Positions 44,562 to 53,412 are shown, counted from the stretch's first letter. The stretch is 64,000 bases of DNA from an uncultured Kordiimonas sp. (GCA_947500295.1 CANMRM010000001.1:992001-1056000); one strand, 5' to 3'. A program made the numbers and translations. Notes: a model not told the origin generated them from the letters alone.

Positions 44562-46349
44562 TCAGGCTGCGGTTTCACCGAACTGGAGGTCAGCCAGTCG
44601 TTTGTACAGGCCACCCTGCTTAACGAGGTCCTCGTGCTTGCCTTCAGCGACGATGCGGCCTTCGTCCAGAACAATGATCCGATCAGCTTTCTTGACGGTT
44701 GCCAGCCTGTGCGCGATCACAAGAGTGGTTCGTCCTTCCATCAGCCGTTCCAGTGCCTTCTGAACCTTGAGCTCGGACTCCGCGTCCAGCGCACTTGTAG
44801 CTTCGTCCAACAGAAGAATTGGCGCATCCCTTAGTATCGCTCTCGCAATGGCAATACGTTGACGTTGACCACCGGACAGGCGAGTGCCGCGTTCTCCGAG
44901 GAACGTGTCATAGCCATCATCGGAGCGCTCGATAAACTCTTTCGCCGCTGCAGCTTCAGCGGCGGCTTCCACTTCCGTGTCTGTTGCGTCGAGCCGGCCA
45001 TACCGGATGTTTTCAGCAACAGAGTCTGCAAAAATGATCGTTTCCTGCGGCACCAGAGACAAATGTTCACGAAACCGGGTTGGTTCGGTTTTCGCGATAT
45101 CAATGCCGTCAATTCTGATTGTCCCTTTTTGTGGGTCATAAAAACGCAGCAACAATTGCAGAACTGTTGATTTGCCGGCGCCAGAGGGCCCCACAAGAGC
45201 GACTGTTTCTCCCGGGTTCACTGTCAGATCAAATGTATCCAGCGCAGGGGCGTCTTTTTTGCTCGGATAGTGGAAGGTCACTCTGTCAAAGCTGATTTTT
45301 CCGTTCACTGCCGCCGGAAGAGCAACAGGGTTGGCCGGGGCTTTGATTGTTGCCTCCGCCACCAGCAATTCTGCAAGCCGTCCAGCAGCGCCAGCAGCCC
45401 GCTGTAATTCGCTGTAAACCTCGGACAGGGCGCCAAAAGCCGCTGCCACGAAAACGGAAAGCATGATAAATTCTACCATATCGCCGCCGGACATCGTGCC
45501 CGAAATTACATCCTGCGCCCCTTGAAAAAGAACAAAGGCAATCGCGCCAAAAATCATGAAGATCATTGTGAATGTGAGGGCCGCCCGAACCCTGATGCGG
45601 CGCTTGGCAGCCAAAAATGCGTCATCTACATGATCGCCAAATCGCTTTGCCTCGGATTGCTCTTGCGTAAACGCCTGCACAATATTCAGGGCAGACAGGG
45701 ATTCGTTGGCGCGTGCACCAACATCTGCAACTTTGTCCTGGCTTGTGCGCGACAGGCTTTTAACCCGGCGCCCTACGACGATGATAATACCGAGCAGCAC
45801 CGGAATCACGATAGCGATATAGGTCATTAACTTGGGCGACTGTATAAACAGAAGCACGGTACCTGCCGTTGCGATCAAAAAGTTGCGGGCCCATACAGAC
45901 ATGCTGGAGCCAACAATTGTTTGCACAAGTGTTGTGTCGGCGGTGAGCCTTGAAACAATTTCACCTGGTCGGTTTTCTTCAAAAAACTCGGGTGAGAGTG
46001 TAATCAGGCGCTCGTAGACCGCTTTTCGAATATCGGCCACGACACGCTCGCCAAGCCAGGTAACGAAATAAAACCGGAAGGCGGTAGCCACGGCCATGAC
46101 AACAACAATAGCAACCAGTATCACAAAATAGTCGTTCACCAGTTCTGCGCGCTGCGCCGTGAATTCCTTATCTACGATGTCTCCCATGGCGCGGGGAATT
46201 GCCAGCGAGGTGCCCGCCGCGATCAGCAGGAAGAACGTCGCCATGAAAAGCTGAAATTTATAGGGCTTCACGAACGCCCACAATGTCTTCAGGTTTTGCA
46301 GCTTGCCTTTGGGCGGCTGATGTTCGCGGCGAATGTTGTTGTCGCTCAT
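44562..46349 (-). CDS. ABC exporter, fused permease and ATPase (MsbA-like)
   Basis: A half-transporter of 595 residues. Six membrane helices occupy about 35-330. The nucleotide-binding domain has Walker A GPSGAGKST, the signature LSGGQRQRIAIARAI, Walker B LLLDEATSALD, and the switch His in LVIAHRLATV. The N-terminal 25 residues are hydrophilic (MSDNNIRREHQPPKGKLQ). It would homodimerise. Alphaproteobacterial members of this group are often annotated as lipid or multidrug exporters; the substrate is unknown. GAGGATC precedes the ATG. rpmE lies divergently upstream. Confidence 0.9.
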   Translation of the reverse strand: MSDNNIRREHQPPKGKLQNLKTLWAFVKPYKFQLFMATFFLLIAAGTSLAIPRAMGDIVDKEFTAQRAELVNDYFVILVAIVVVMAVATAFRFYFVTWLGERVVADIRKAVYERLITLSPEFFEENRPGEIVSRLTADTTLVQTIVGSSMSVWARNFLIATAGTVLLFIQSPKLMTYIAIVIPVLLGIIIVVGRRVKSLSRTSQDKVADVGARANESLSALNIVQAFTQEQSEAKRFGDHVDDAFLAAKRRIRVRAALTFTMIFMIFGAIAFVLFQGAQDVISGTMSGGDMVEFIMLSVFVAAAFGALSEVYSELQRAAGAAGRLAELLVAEATIKAPANPVALPAAVNGKISFDRVTFHYPSKKDAPALDTFDLTVNPGETVALVGPSGAGKSTVLQLLLRFYDPQKGTIRIDGIDIAKTEPTRFREHLSLVPQETIIFADSVAENIRYGRLDATDTEVEAAAEAAAAKEFIERSDDGYDTFLGERGTRLSGGQRQRIAIARAILRDAPILLLDEATSALDAESELKVQKALERLMEGRTTLVIAHRLATVKKADRIIVLDEGRIVAEGKHEDLVKQGGLYKRLADLQFGETAA

Positions 46350-46489
46350 TGATTATTGATCCTCACTAAACCGAACTGTCATATAGGCACAGCGGGCGTA
46401 AAAGCCAACGTTCTCTGGTGTACAGAGCCACAAAAACGGGAAATTGACGGTGCTATTGCTGAAATATGGCATAAATGATGGAATCGGCC

Positions 46490-46518
46490 TTGCATTAAGC
46501 CCTGTGATACCCTATACG
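46490..46518 (+). promoter_or_regulatory. Probable promoter of rpmE
   Basis: TTGCAT (46490-46495), 17 bases, TATACG (46513-46518). Transcription would start near 46525, 20 bases before the rpmE start codon. Confidence 0.5.
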
Positions 46519-46545
46519 GACGCCTCGTTTTTGGAGATTTGACCA

Positions 46546-46770
46546 ATGAAACAAGACATTCATCCCGACTACCACACAATCAAAGTGGTTATGACTGACG
46601 GGACAACTTTTGAGACCCGTTCAACATGGGGCTCGGAAGGTGACACGCTGAACCTTGAGATTGACCCTAAGTCGCATCCTGCTTGGACAGGCGGTACTCG
46701 CCAGGTTATGGAAGGCGGCCGTGTGGCACGCTTCAACAAGCGCTTTGGTGGGCTTAAGCTCAAGAAGTAA
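46546..46770 (+). CDS. rpmE: 50S ribosomal protein L31
   Basis: The 74-residue product begins [20 protein letters not shown] and ends [13 protein letters not shown]. It lacks the four cysteines of the zinc-binding form of L31, so it is the C-minus form and need not be replaced under zinc limitation. TTTGGAGA precedes the ATG. A clear terminator follows. Confidence 0.96.
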   Translation: MKQDIHPDYHTIKVVMTDGTTFETRSTWGSEGDTLNLEIDPKSHPAWTGGTRQVMEGGRVARFNKRFGGLKLKK

Positions 46771-46796
46771 ACGTTTGATTTAAAATAGTTTCTGAG

Positions 46797-46826
46797 AAAA
46801 GGCGCCTGTTTCGGGCGCCTTTTTTT
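46797..46826 (+). terminator. Intrinsic terminator of rpmE
   Basis: AGGCGCC (46800-46806) pairs with GGCGCCT (46814-46820) and is followed by seven T residues. An A run before the stem would allow it to act in both directions. Confidence 0.92.
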
Positions 46827-46836
46827 CTTGTCTCCA

Positions 46837-46865
46837 CTTGCAAGAAATCATCTCCGTACCCAAAT
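46837..46865 (+). promoter_or_regulatory. Heat-shock (sigma-32-type) promoter candidate for hsp20
   Basis: CTTGCA (46837-46842), 16 bases, CCCAAAT (46859-46865). This resembles the CTTG... / CCC-AT-rich heat-shock promoters of Alphaproteobacteria. Transcription would start near 46873. Confidence 0.5.
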
Positions 46866-46872
46866 AGAATTT

Positions 46873-46968
46873 AACCGGTCGCCGCAGTGCGGGGCCGGGA
46901 TGAATTTCGGCCCGACCGTGATGGTGGGCTTTACAATCTGGTTGCTTCTAATGGAGGACTTGACATGA
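46873..46968 (+). promoter_or_regulatory. ROSE-like RNA thermometer in the hsp20 leader
   Basis: ROSE elements hide the ribosome binding site of small heat-shock genes in a hairpin that melts on heating. Here GTTGCTTC (46941-46948) pairs with GGAGGAC (46953-46959) over a TAAT loop, keeping the ROSE hallmark, a G opposite a G within the Shine-Dalgarno helix (TTGCT box). Upstream CGGTC/GACCG (46876-46880/46914-46918) encloses GGGCCG/CGGCCC (46892-46897/46908-46913), giving the stacked hairpins expected of the class. Confidence 0.72.
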
Positions 46969-47423
46969 GAACCTTTGACCTTTCCCCTTTAATGCGCAGC
47001 ACTGTTGGTTTTGATCATCTTAACCGACTTCTCGACTCGGCGCTTACCAGCGACGGCGCGTCTGCGTATCCACCTTACAATATCGAAAAGCTGTCAGAAG
47101 ATGACTATCGGGTCACAATGGCAGTCGCCGGTTTTTCACCGGAAGAGCTGACGATCACTGTGCAGGAAGGCACGCTCATATTGGCGGGCAAAGCACAAGA
47201 TGATAATTCAGAGCGCGAATTCCTACACCGTGGTATCGCCAAGCGCGCGTTCGAGCGCCGATTTGAGTTGGCTGACACCATCCAGGTGGGCGACGCGAGT
47301 TTCGAAAACGGCTTGCTGCAGGTTGAACTGCGTCGGGTGATCCCGGAACACAAAAAGCCGCGCAACATTGAAATTCGCTCGGGTGACGCTCGGATCAAGA
47401 CCATCGAGTCGAACGCAGCTTAA
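46965..47423 (+). CDS. Hsp20 family small heat-shock protein
   Basis: A 152-residue ATP-independent chaperone that holds unfolding proteins. The alpha-crystallin domain runs from about residue 40 to 130 (YNIEKLSEDDYRVTMAVAGF, ENGLLQVELRRVIPE) with the usual PGF/AGF and GLL landmarks. The start MRTFDLSPLMRSTVGFDHL matches IbpA-type proteins of Alphaproteobacteria. ATG 46965 follows GGAGGA; the longer upstream frame is within the RNA leader. A heat-shock promoter and a ROSE-like thermometer precede it. Confidence 0.95.
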   Translation: MRTFDLSPLMRSTVGFDHLNRLLDSALTSDGASAYPPYNIEKLSEDDYRVTMAVAGFSPEELTITVQEGTLILAGKAQDDNSEREFLHRGIAKRAFERRFELADTIQVGDASFENGLLQVELRRVIPEHKKPRNIEIRSGDARIKTIESNAA

Positions 47424-47581
47424 CTCTCAAATATCTCTTCACCGGCTTGTGATGACTGGTTGTCTAGGCCGGTGAATCGGATCCTGTTTCATTCTCCCAA
47501 CGACCCTCGCTGTCGTACACCTTGTGGAGGCGACCCCCGAGTCTGAACTTTGGGGCTTGCCTCCATTTTTTCGCGCTGATT

Positions 47582-47776
47582 CTATGATTTGAAAAATGCG
47601 TCTGCTGCAGCACGGCTCGCTTGTTTGGACTGAATTTCCTGTTGCGTTCGTCCAATCTCGTCCTGCAGTCGTTCCACCCGTTCTTCGAGTTCTTCCACAC
47701 TGATTGTCGAGAGGTCTTCCTGCTCTAAATCCTTGAGTGGACCAGATTGCTTGCGGGGTAGGTCGTCCAGATCCAT
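47582..47776 (-). CDS. DUF1192 family protein
   Basis: A 64-residue conserved small protein: an acidic N-terminal part (MDLDDLPRKQSGPLKDLEQE) and a helix with DLSTISVEELEERVERLQDE. The family is found in Alphaproteobacteria, typically divergent from a zinc-type alcohol dehydrogenase or quinone oxidoreductase gene, as here. GGAGG precedes the ATG. Function is unknown. Confidence 0.9.
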   Translation of the reverse strand: MDLDDLPRKQSGPLKDLEQEDLSTISVEELEERVERLQDEIGRTQQEIQSKQASRAAADAFFKS

Positions 47777-47837
47777 TCTAGCCTCCGTAGTTTTCGTCTG
47801 TCATACTTCAGGTTAATTTAGCAGCGGAGTGACCCGT

Positions 47838-48815
47838 ATGAAAGCCATTGAAATTGTAGAGCCCGGCGGCCCTGATGTGTTGAAACCGACCAATAGGCCA
47901 GACCCTGTCGCCGGGGATGGCCAGGTCCTGATCAGGGTCAAAGCCGCAGGTGTGAACCGGCCCGACGTGGTGCAACGCCTTGGTCTCTACCCACCGCCGC
48001 CGGGTGCCTCAGACATTCCCGGGCTGGAGGTTGCTGGTGTTGTTGAAGGAGTTGGCGCTGGAGTTGCAGCGTTCGAGGTGGGTGACAAGGTTTGCGCATT
48101 GGTGCCAGGTGGTGGATACGCGGAATTGTGCGTGGCACCCCAGGAGACATGCCTGACTTTGCCAGACGGCTTGTCATTCGTTGAGGCAGCTGCGCTGCCA
48201 GAAACTTACTTCACTGTATGGTCCAACCTGTTTGATCGGGCGCACCTGAGCGAAGGTGAAACGCTGCTCGTGCACGGTGGGTCTTCTGGCATAGGCTCGA
48301 CCGCCATCCAGTTGGCAAAAGCCTTTGGGGCGCGGGTGCTGACCACCGTTGGGAGTGATGAAAAAGTGAACTTCTGCCAGTCACTGGGCGCAGATCTGGT
48401 GATCAACTATCGAGATCAGGATTTTGAAGCTGTTGTTGGTGACTATACAAAGAACAAGGGCGTCAACGTTGTTCTCGATATGGTGGGCGGAGACTATATC
48501 GCCAAAAATATCAGTTGCCTCGCCCCTGAAGGGCGGCATGTTTCCATCGCCTTTCTAAAAGGGCCCAAGGTTGAATTCAATATGATGCCTGTAATGCTCA
48601 AACGACTGGTGTTGACAGGAAGCACGCTCCGGCCGAGGGACAATGCGTTCAAGGGAGCCATTGCGCAGGCTTTGGAGCAAAAAGTTTGGCCTCTGTTGTC
48701 GACGAAGACAGTGAAACCGGTCATCGACACCATTTTTGCGCTCGACCAGGCGAACGAGGCACACCGACTGATGGAATCGAGCAACCACATGGGCAAGATA
48801 ATGCTGGAGATTTAA
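47838..48815 (+). CDS. NAD(P)H-quinone oxidoreductase (zeta-crystallin/PIG3-like)
   Basis: A 325-residue member of the medium-chain dehydrogenase family that lacks the zinc site, as expected for quinone reductases. The NADPH loop is HGGSSGIGSTAIQLAKAFGA, and the GxxxxG surroundings near 145-165 are intact. The end reads QANEAHRLMESSNHMGKI. It probably reduces quinones or aldehydes such as methylglyoxal or acrolein. ATG 47838 follows CGGAG by eight bases; GTG 47829 is upstream in frame. It is divergent from the DUF1192 gene. Confidence 0.92.
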   Translation: MKAIEIVEPGGPDVLKPTNRPDPVAGDGQVLIRVKAAGVNRPDVVQRLGLYPPPPGASDIPGLEVAGVVEGVGAGVAAFEVGDKVCALVPGGGYAELCVAPQETCLTLPDGLSFVEAAALPETYFTVWSNLFDRAHLSEGETLLVHGGSSGIGSTAIQLAKAFGARVLTTVGSDEKVNFCQSLGADLVINYRDQDFEAVVGDYTKNKGVNVVLDMVGGDYIAKNISCLAPEGRHVSIAFLKGPKVEFNMMPVMLKRLVLTGSTLRPRDNAFKGAIAQALEQKVWPLLSTKTVKPVIDTIFALDQANEAHRLMESSNHMGKIMLEI

Positions 48816-49008
48816 GTGGTTGGCGTCTCGCCTGCCCAAAATAAGTGGTTTCAGGCAATATTCGCGGTGACAGACACAAAAACGCCTGCTAGGGTTGGCG
48901 CGGAGTAGGGAGAGTATCCTCTCCACCCCTTTCCGAAAAATTAGGTCCAGGGGACAGGCTGCGAAAGCGGTTCTGCGAGGATCGTTTATTGAGTGTAGGA
49001 AACTTGTG

Positions 49009-49632
49009 ATGACACAACCGTTAATGCCGATGGCAACAGCCGTATGGCTTGTTGACAACACCGTGCTGACGTTCACCCAGATTGCCGAGTTCTGTCAGTT
49101 GCATGAGCTTGAAGTTCAGGGTATCGCTGATGGAACGGTCGGCGCCCATATTGTTGGACAGGACCCGACATCAAGTGGTCAGTTGAGCCAGGAAGAGCTG
49201 GATCGTTGCCAGGCAGACCCGAGCACCCGTTTGAAGCTGACGGAAGATGATGTGAAGGCAATGCCGAGAACCAAAGGCCCTCGGTATACGCCGGTTTCAA
49301 AGAGACAGGACAAGCCGGATGCTATCGCTTGGCTCGTTCGGCATCATCCGGAATTGACGGATTTGCAGATTAGCCGGTTGGTTGGCACAACCAAGCCCAC
49401 CATTCAGTCAATTCGTGAACGCAGTCACTGGAATATTCAGAATATCAAACCTCAGGACCCGGTTGGTCTTGGCCTGTGCCGCCAGCTGGAACTTGATGAA
49501 GCGGTTCAGGTCGCTGCGGAGAAACGTGATAAAGCTGCTGCCAAGGCTCCTTCAACAGAAGCTGAGCCCGCAGCAGATCAAGCAGAAGTAGATGTTGAGC
49601 CGGCAGTTCCTGCTGATGGTACTGAAGGCTAA
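49009..49632 (+). CDS. trcR: TrcR-type regulator (DUF1013)
   Basis: A 207-residue alphaproteobacterial DNA-binding regulator. The conserved part starts MPMATAVWLVDNTVLTFTQI, includes a helix-turn-helix region (ISRLVGTTKPTIQSIRERSHW) and the core LGLCRQLELDEAV. TrcR has been linked to cell-cycle control in Caulobacter, where it affects CtrA-pathway genes. The C-terminal ~40 residues are an acidic, alanine-rich tail. ATG 49009 follows AGGAAAC; the frame is open 38 codons upstream without support. It ends at a strong bidirectional terminator. Confidence 0.92.
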   Translation: MTQPLMPMATAVWLVDNTVLTFTQIAEFCQLHELEVQGIADGTVGAHIVGQDPTSSGQLSQEELDRCQADPSTRLKLTEDDVKAMPRTKGPRYTPVSKRQDKPDAIAWLVRHHPELTDLQISRLVGTTKPTIQSIRERSHWNIQNIKPQDPVGLGLCRQLELDEAVQVAAEKRDKAAAKAPSTEAEPAADQAEVDVEPAVPADGTEG

Positions 49633-49652
49633 ATCTACCGATTAAGGGTTCT

Positions 49653-49687
49653 AAAAAAAATGCGAGGCATCTGCCTCGCATTTTTTT
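49653..49687. terminator. Bidirectional terminator between trcR and the YdcH-like gene
   Basis: AAAAAAAATGCGAGGC (49653-49668) pairs with GCCTCGCATTTTTTT (49673-49687) around a four-base loop. The A and T runs on both sides fit termination of the rightward trcR and the leftward small gene at 49709. Confidence 0.92.
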
Positions 49688-49708
49688 ATGATCAAATTTG
49701 CTGTCCGG

Positions 49709-49879
49709 CTAATGTCGAACACTCAATCTGACCATTTCCTCTTTAAGGCGGAGCTTTTGTTTCTTGAGTTCCATCAGCCGCATCGTATCCGGATGCGGTC
49801 GCAGTTCCTCACGTGCGATGATGTCCTCAATTTCAGCATGTTTCTGGTTCAGTGATTCAACATGCGTTTCTAAGCTCAT
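49709..49879 (-). CDS. YdcH family miniprotein (DUF465)
   Basis: A 56-residue protein read on the minus strand from ATG 49879. It starts MSLETHVESLNQKHAEIED, continues with IIAREELRPHPDTMRLMELK and ends KLRLKEEMVRLSVRH. The helical hairpin with a central PHPD turn and KK-x-K-L-x-L-K-E is the DUF465 signature. GAGGAGA lies about six bases upstream. Function is unknown. A second DUF465 protein is at 50664. Confidence 0.9.
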   Translation of the reverse strand: MSLETHVESLNQKHAEIEDIIAREELRPHPDTMRLMELKKQKLRLKEEMVRLSVRH

Positions 49880-50118
49880 GCCCGTCTCTCCTCATCAATT
49901 TTTCAATATCTCATTTCACCATGTTGCGTTGTTTGAGTCACGGAAAGAATGGCAAATCGGAGATTCGCTGATTTATCTGCGGGTTAGCAGGTGTATCTCC
50001 TTGAGTGCTCAAACTACCCTTTTCTCATTTTTGAGAGACTCGCAACTTTCAGGTCATTCTTCTTGGCCATATTGAAATATATGATCAGTTCTCACCAGAT
50101 ATAGCCGCCTGGTTGACG
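49880..50118. other. Spacer with no recognised feature
   Basis: About 240 bases, AT-rich in places, between the YdcH-like gene and the TIGR02444 gene. I see no gene, terminator or RNA structure I would name. Confidence 0.4.
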
Positions 50119-50592
50119 TTATTGGAAGTCCCGCACAAGCTCCTGTAGCTCTAGCAGGGGTTGTCGAGGCAGGTGCAGTACAGCGGCATATTGATTCAGT
50201 AAACCGGTGTTGGGTGTGTCGGTGGTATTGATGTCTGCAAGATGGAAGTTTGCATAAGCGATAAGAGCGGTCTGCTCGTCTTTCTCTGCATCAAGTTCTT
50301 TTGTAAGAGCTAACTTGTAGGAAGTATTCTCCCTTTTTTGCGCTCGCCGCTCTGTTCTGAGAGGGTGCAGAACCGACGTTTGCCATCTGTTGGAAAGGTT
50401 CAATAAGCCAGAAAACCCATGTGTATCAACCGTTAGCCCGAGCTCAGCGAGCCAGAGCGAAAGCAGGAGCAGGTTAACATCCGCACCAAAGTCATCCTGC
50501 AACTCGAGGCAAATGTCCTTCACAGCACGGTTTGAGTATATTTCCAGAGAATAGCGCCAAAATTCTGCCGGGTTTAGATCTTTGGAGGTCAA
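50119..50592 (-). CDS. TIGR02444 family protein
   Basis: A 157-residue protein of the TIGR02444 (DUF2390-like) family of unknown function. The pattern is FWRYSLEIYSN, then DICLELQDDFGADVNLLLLS, followed by a hydrophilic helical region and a C-terminal LPRQPLLELQELVRDFQ. I chose TTG 50592, because GAGAAGG sits six bases upstream. ATG 50643 is an alternative that would add 17 residues and leave about 20 bases to the divergent DUF465 gene. Confidence 0.72.
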   Translation of the reverse strand: MTSKDLNPAEFWRYSLEIYSNRAVKDICLELQDDFGADVNLLLLSLWLAELGLTVDTHGFSGLLNLSNRWQTSVLHPLRTERRAQKRENTSYKLALTKELDAEKDEQTALIAYANFHLADINTTDTPNTGLLNQYAAVLHLPRQPLLELQELVRDFQ

Positions 50593-50663
50593 GGAAGCCT
50601 TCTCGCTTTTGCGTCGACATGCTAAAATGCTAGCATCAAGCATATAAGCGCCAAAGGTGAAAA

Positions 50664-50861
50664 ATGGACGAAGAGGCCATTCGCGCCCGTTTAGCAATAA
50701 TCAAAGAAGAACATCGGGATCTGGATGCCGCGATTGAAGCGATTCAGTCGGGGAGTGTTTTTGATCTGTTGCAGGTCCAGCGATTGAAAAAGAGAAAATT
50801 GATGCTGAAGGACGAAATCTCCAAACTGGAGGCGCTCCTGCTGCCGGATATCATTGCCTGA
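50664..50861 (+). CDS. YdcH family protein (DUF465), second copy
   Basis: A 65-residue helical protein: MDEEAIRARLAIIKEEHRDL, then IEAIQSGSVFDLLQVQRLKK and MLKDEISKLEALLLPDIIA. The order RLKKRKLMLKDEI is the DUF465 signature. AAAGGTG precedes the ATG. It lies divergent from the TIGR02444 gene and only 31 bases from the convergent diguanylate cyclase gene. Function is unknown. Confidence 0.88.
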   Translation: MDEEAIRARLAIIKEEHRDLDAAIEAIQSGSVFDLLQVQRLKKRKLMLKDEISKLEALLLPDIIA

Positions 50862-50892
50862 AACCAATTGGATTGCATGCTGATTGCTCTAC

Positions 50893-51633
50893 TCAGCGAA
50901 TATTGTCAGAGCCCTTCATACCACGCTTGTTTTCATACATCGCTTTGTCCGCCTTATCGAGCGCATCATCAGGTTCGTCACCTGACCGGAATGTATAAGT
51001 GCCAAAAGCGAGGCTCATCGCAATCGTGTTGTCGTCAAGGTGAAGCGGGTTTTTCGTGATGATGTCTGCCAGTGCTTTTGCTTTCTCAGCACCAACATGC
51101 TCGTCAGCCTGAGCCAGGATCACGCCAAATTCGTCTCCGCCCAGGCGGCCGATAACGTCTGTTGTCCGCACATTGTCGACGAGCTGCCTGGCGACATGAA
51201 ACAAGGCTTTGTCACCTGCTTCGTGTCCATATTTGTCATTGATGTCTTTCATGTCATTCAGGTCAATGAACATCAATGTAGATGGTGTGCCGTACCGTTC
51301 CGCAAACGAAATCATGCGGCTCAGTTCACGAACGAAGGCTCTGCGGTTGGGTATGGGTAGCAGCGCGTCCGTGTCGGCTACATCTTCCATTTCACGCAGG
51401 CGTCGGTTGGTGCGGTCCAGTTCATGCCGCAGGTTTTCAACTTCCTGCATGAGGGACAGAATGGCGTGCTGCACTCGCTCGGTCATTTCTTCGGGTGGAA
51501 TGCCTAGAACCTGCACAGTATCCTCAATACGTCGGGCGCTTCCTGTTTCCGTTGCCGAACCAGCGCGTTCGGCCCGGCTTGCTGGCCGGGTGGGTGCGGT
51601 TCTGACAACCCCAGGTGTGCTGGTTACTTTCAT
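50893..51633 (-). CDS. Diguanylate cyclase (GGDEF domain)
   Basis: Makes the second messenger cyclic di-GMP. The 246-residue protein is soluble, with an N-terminal ~85-residue charged region, a short coiled coil (about 65-85), and a GGDEF domain (about 86-240). The active site is GGDEF at 165-169, and the inhibitory RxxD site (RTTD, 156-159) is exactly five residues upstream, so feedback inhibition by c-di-GMP is likely. No membrane helix or receiver domain is visible, so the signal input is unknown. Confidence 0.94.
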   Translation of the reverse strand: MKVTSTPGVVRTAPTRPASRAERAGSATETGSARRIEDTVQVLGIPPEEMTERVQHAILSLMQEVENLRHELDRTNRRLREMEDVADTDALLPIPNRRAFVRELSRMISFAERYGTPSTLMFIDLNDMKDINDKYGHEAGDKALFHVARQLVDNVRTTDVIGRLGGDEFGVILAQADEHVGAEKAKALADIITKNPLHLDDNTIAMSLAFGTYTFRSGDEPDDALDKADKAMYENKRGMKGSDNIR

Positions 51634-51830
51634 GCCGTGTCCCGATTTATTGTCGACCCCTTTTAACAGGCCTAATATTAACGAACCGTTGCGCGCAGGC
51701 TATTCAATTTTTTTGAATTATCTTGCGTGTTTAAACGCCGGCATAGCTTGCATTCGGTCTGCGCCTGCCTATAATGCGCGCTCTTCCAGCGATTGCTGGT
51801 GTTTCGGGGCCGAAAACCGGGGGTAATTCC

Positions 51831-52325
51831 GTGACAGAAACAACGCCTTTGGTGGGTATTATTATGGGCAGTCAGTCAGATTGGCCGACGATGAAACACG
51901 CCGCAGATGTCCTTGATGCGCTCGGCGTGCCCTATGAAGCCAAAATTGTCTCAGCCCACCGGACCCCAGACCGGCTTTATGACTATGCCAAATCTGCACG
52001 TGACAAAGGACTGAAATGCATTGTCGCCGGCGCAGGTGGGGCTGCTCATTTGCCGGGTATGGCCGCTGCAATGACGCCGCTGCCGGTGTTTGGTGTGCCG
52101 GTCCAGTCTGCGGCTCTTTCCGGACAAGACAGCTTGCTGTCAATTGCCCAAATGCCAGGCGGTATACCCGTCGGCACTCTGGCGATCGGCAAGGCAGGCG
52201 CAAAGAATGCGGGGCTTCTCGCCGCTGCAGTGCTTGCGTTGATGGACGATGAATTGGCATCGCGGCTTGATGCCTGGCGTAAAGCGCAAACCGACAGCGT
52301 TGCAGACGCGCCCACAGACGACTGA
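51831..52325 (+). CDS. purE: N5-carboxyaminoimidazole ribonucleotide mutase
   Basis: Moves the carboxyl group from N5-CAIR to give CAIR in purine synthesis. The 164-residue product has the class I PurE core: [17 protein letters not shown] with the substrate loop, [26 protein letters not shown] and [21 protein letters not shown] 51831 follows GGGGG by about eight bases and is preferred over the upstream in-frame extension to 51774. purK follows by ten bases. Confidence 0.95.
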   Translation: MTETTPLVGIIMGSQSDWPTMKHAADVLDALGVPYEAKIVSAHRTPDRLYDYAKSARDKGLKCIVAGAGGAAHLPGMAAAMTPLPVFGVPVQSAALSGQDSLLSIAQMPGGIPVGTLAIGKAGAKNAGLLAAAVLALMDDELASRLDAWRKAQTDSVADAPTDD

Positions 52326-52335
52326 GGTCGAGATA

Positions 52336-53412
52336 ATGACACGTATCAATCCAGGCGGAACCATCGGCATTTTGGGCGGCGGCCAGTTGGGGCGCATGCT
52401 TGCACTTTCGGCGGCTCAGCTTGGATATCGCTGCCATATTTTTTGCCCGGAAGAAAACAGCCCGGCTTTTCAGGTAGCAGATCGCCACACGGTGGCGTCC
52501 TACACGAACGAGGCGGCCCTCATTGAATTCTCGAAGTCGGTAGACGTCGCAACTTACGAGTTTGAAAATGTGCCGGGTAATACGGCCGACACCGTGGCGG
52601 CCCATACTCTGCTGCGGCCGGGCGCGCGCGCGCTCACTGTTACGCAGGACCGTCTGACAGAAAAGCAGTTTCTCGGTGAAGCGGGTGTTCAAACCGCACC
52701 CTATGAGGCATTCCACACAGCTGAAGAGCTGGAAGCTGCCTTCAAGGTAATCGGCCGTCCCTCGGTCGCGAAAACGCGCAGGTTTGGATATGATGGCAAA
52801 GGCCAGAAATTGGTCAAGACCCCGAAGGATTTGGAAGCCGTGCTGGATGTGACCCAGAATACGCCGGCAATTCTGGAAGGGTTTATTCCGTTTGATCGGG
52901 AAATCAGTGTTGTCGTGGCGCGGAGTGCATCAGGGGATGTAGCAGCATACCCTGTCGGCGAAAACGTACACACCAACCATATTCTGGATACAACGGATGT
53001 GCCGGCTGGCGTGTCGGAGCGCGTGGAAGCCAAGGCAAAGGTTATGGCCACTAAAGTTGCCAATGCACTTGATTATGTTGGTGTCATGGCTGTCGAAATG
53101 TTTGTGACCGACAGTTCTGGCGAGATCATCGTCAATGAAATTGCGCCGCGTGTGCATAACTCCGGACACTGGACCATGGACGGCGCGCGCACCAGCCAGT
53201 TTGAGCAACACATCCGTGCCATCTGCGACCTCCCGCTTGGAGACACCAGGGCGCTTGGTAAAGTACGCATGAAAAACCTTTTGGGTGAAGAGATTCTGGA
53301 CGTTGAAAAATTTCTGGAAGACCCGATTGCAAGCCTGCACCATTATGGAAAGTCCGAGCCGCGGCCCGGTCGCAAGATGGGTCATGTCACCTGGGTTGAG
53401 CGGGCCGAATAG
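52336..53412 (+). CDS. purK: N5-carboxyaminoimidazole ribonucleotide synthase
   Basis: ATP-grasp enzyme that makes N5-CAIR from AIR and bicarbonate. The 358-residue product begins GGTIGILGGGQLGRMLALSA, has the ATP-grasp core around FDREISVVVARSASG and the metal site VNEIAPRVHNSGHWTMDG. GAGGT before ATG 52336 supports the start. The purEK operon is intact; no other purine gene is next to it. It is convergent with the methyltransferase at 53443. Confidence 0.95.
   Translation: MTRINPGGTIGILGGGQLGRMLALSAAQLGYRCHIFCPEENSPAFQVADRHTVASYTNEAALIEFSKSVDVATYEFENVPGNTADTVAAHTLLRPGARALTVTQDRLTEKQFLGEAGVQTAPYEAFHTAEELEAAFKVIGRPSVAKTRRFGYDGKGQKLVKTPKDLEAVLDVTQNTPAILEGFIPFDREISVVVARSASGDVAAYPVGENVHTNHILDTTDVPAGVSERVEAKAKVMATKVANALDYVGVMAVEMFVTDSSGEIIVNEIAPRVHNSGHWTMDGARTSQFEQHIRAICDLPLGDTRALGKVRMKNLLGEEILDVEKFLEDPIASLHHYGKSEPRPGRKMGHVTWVERAE

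Noticed and set aside
49880-50118. A tRNA or small RNA in the AT-rich spacer
   Set aside because: No cloverleaf, no T-loop GTTC element, no terminator hairpin.
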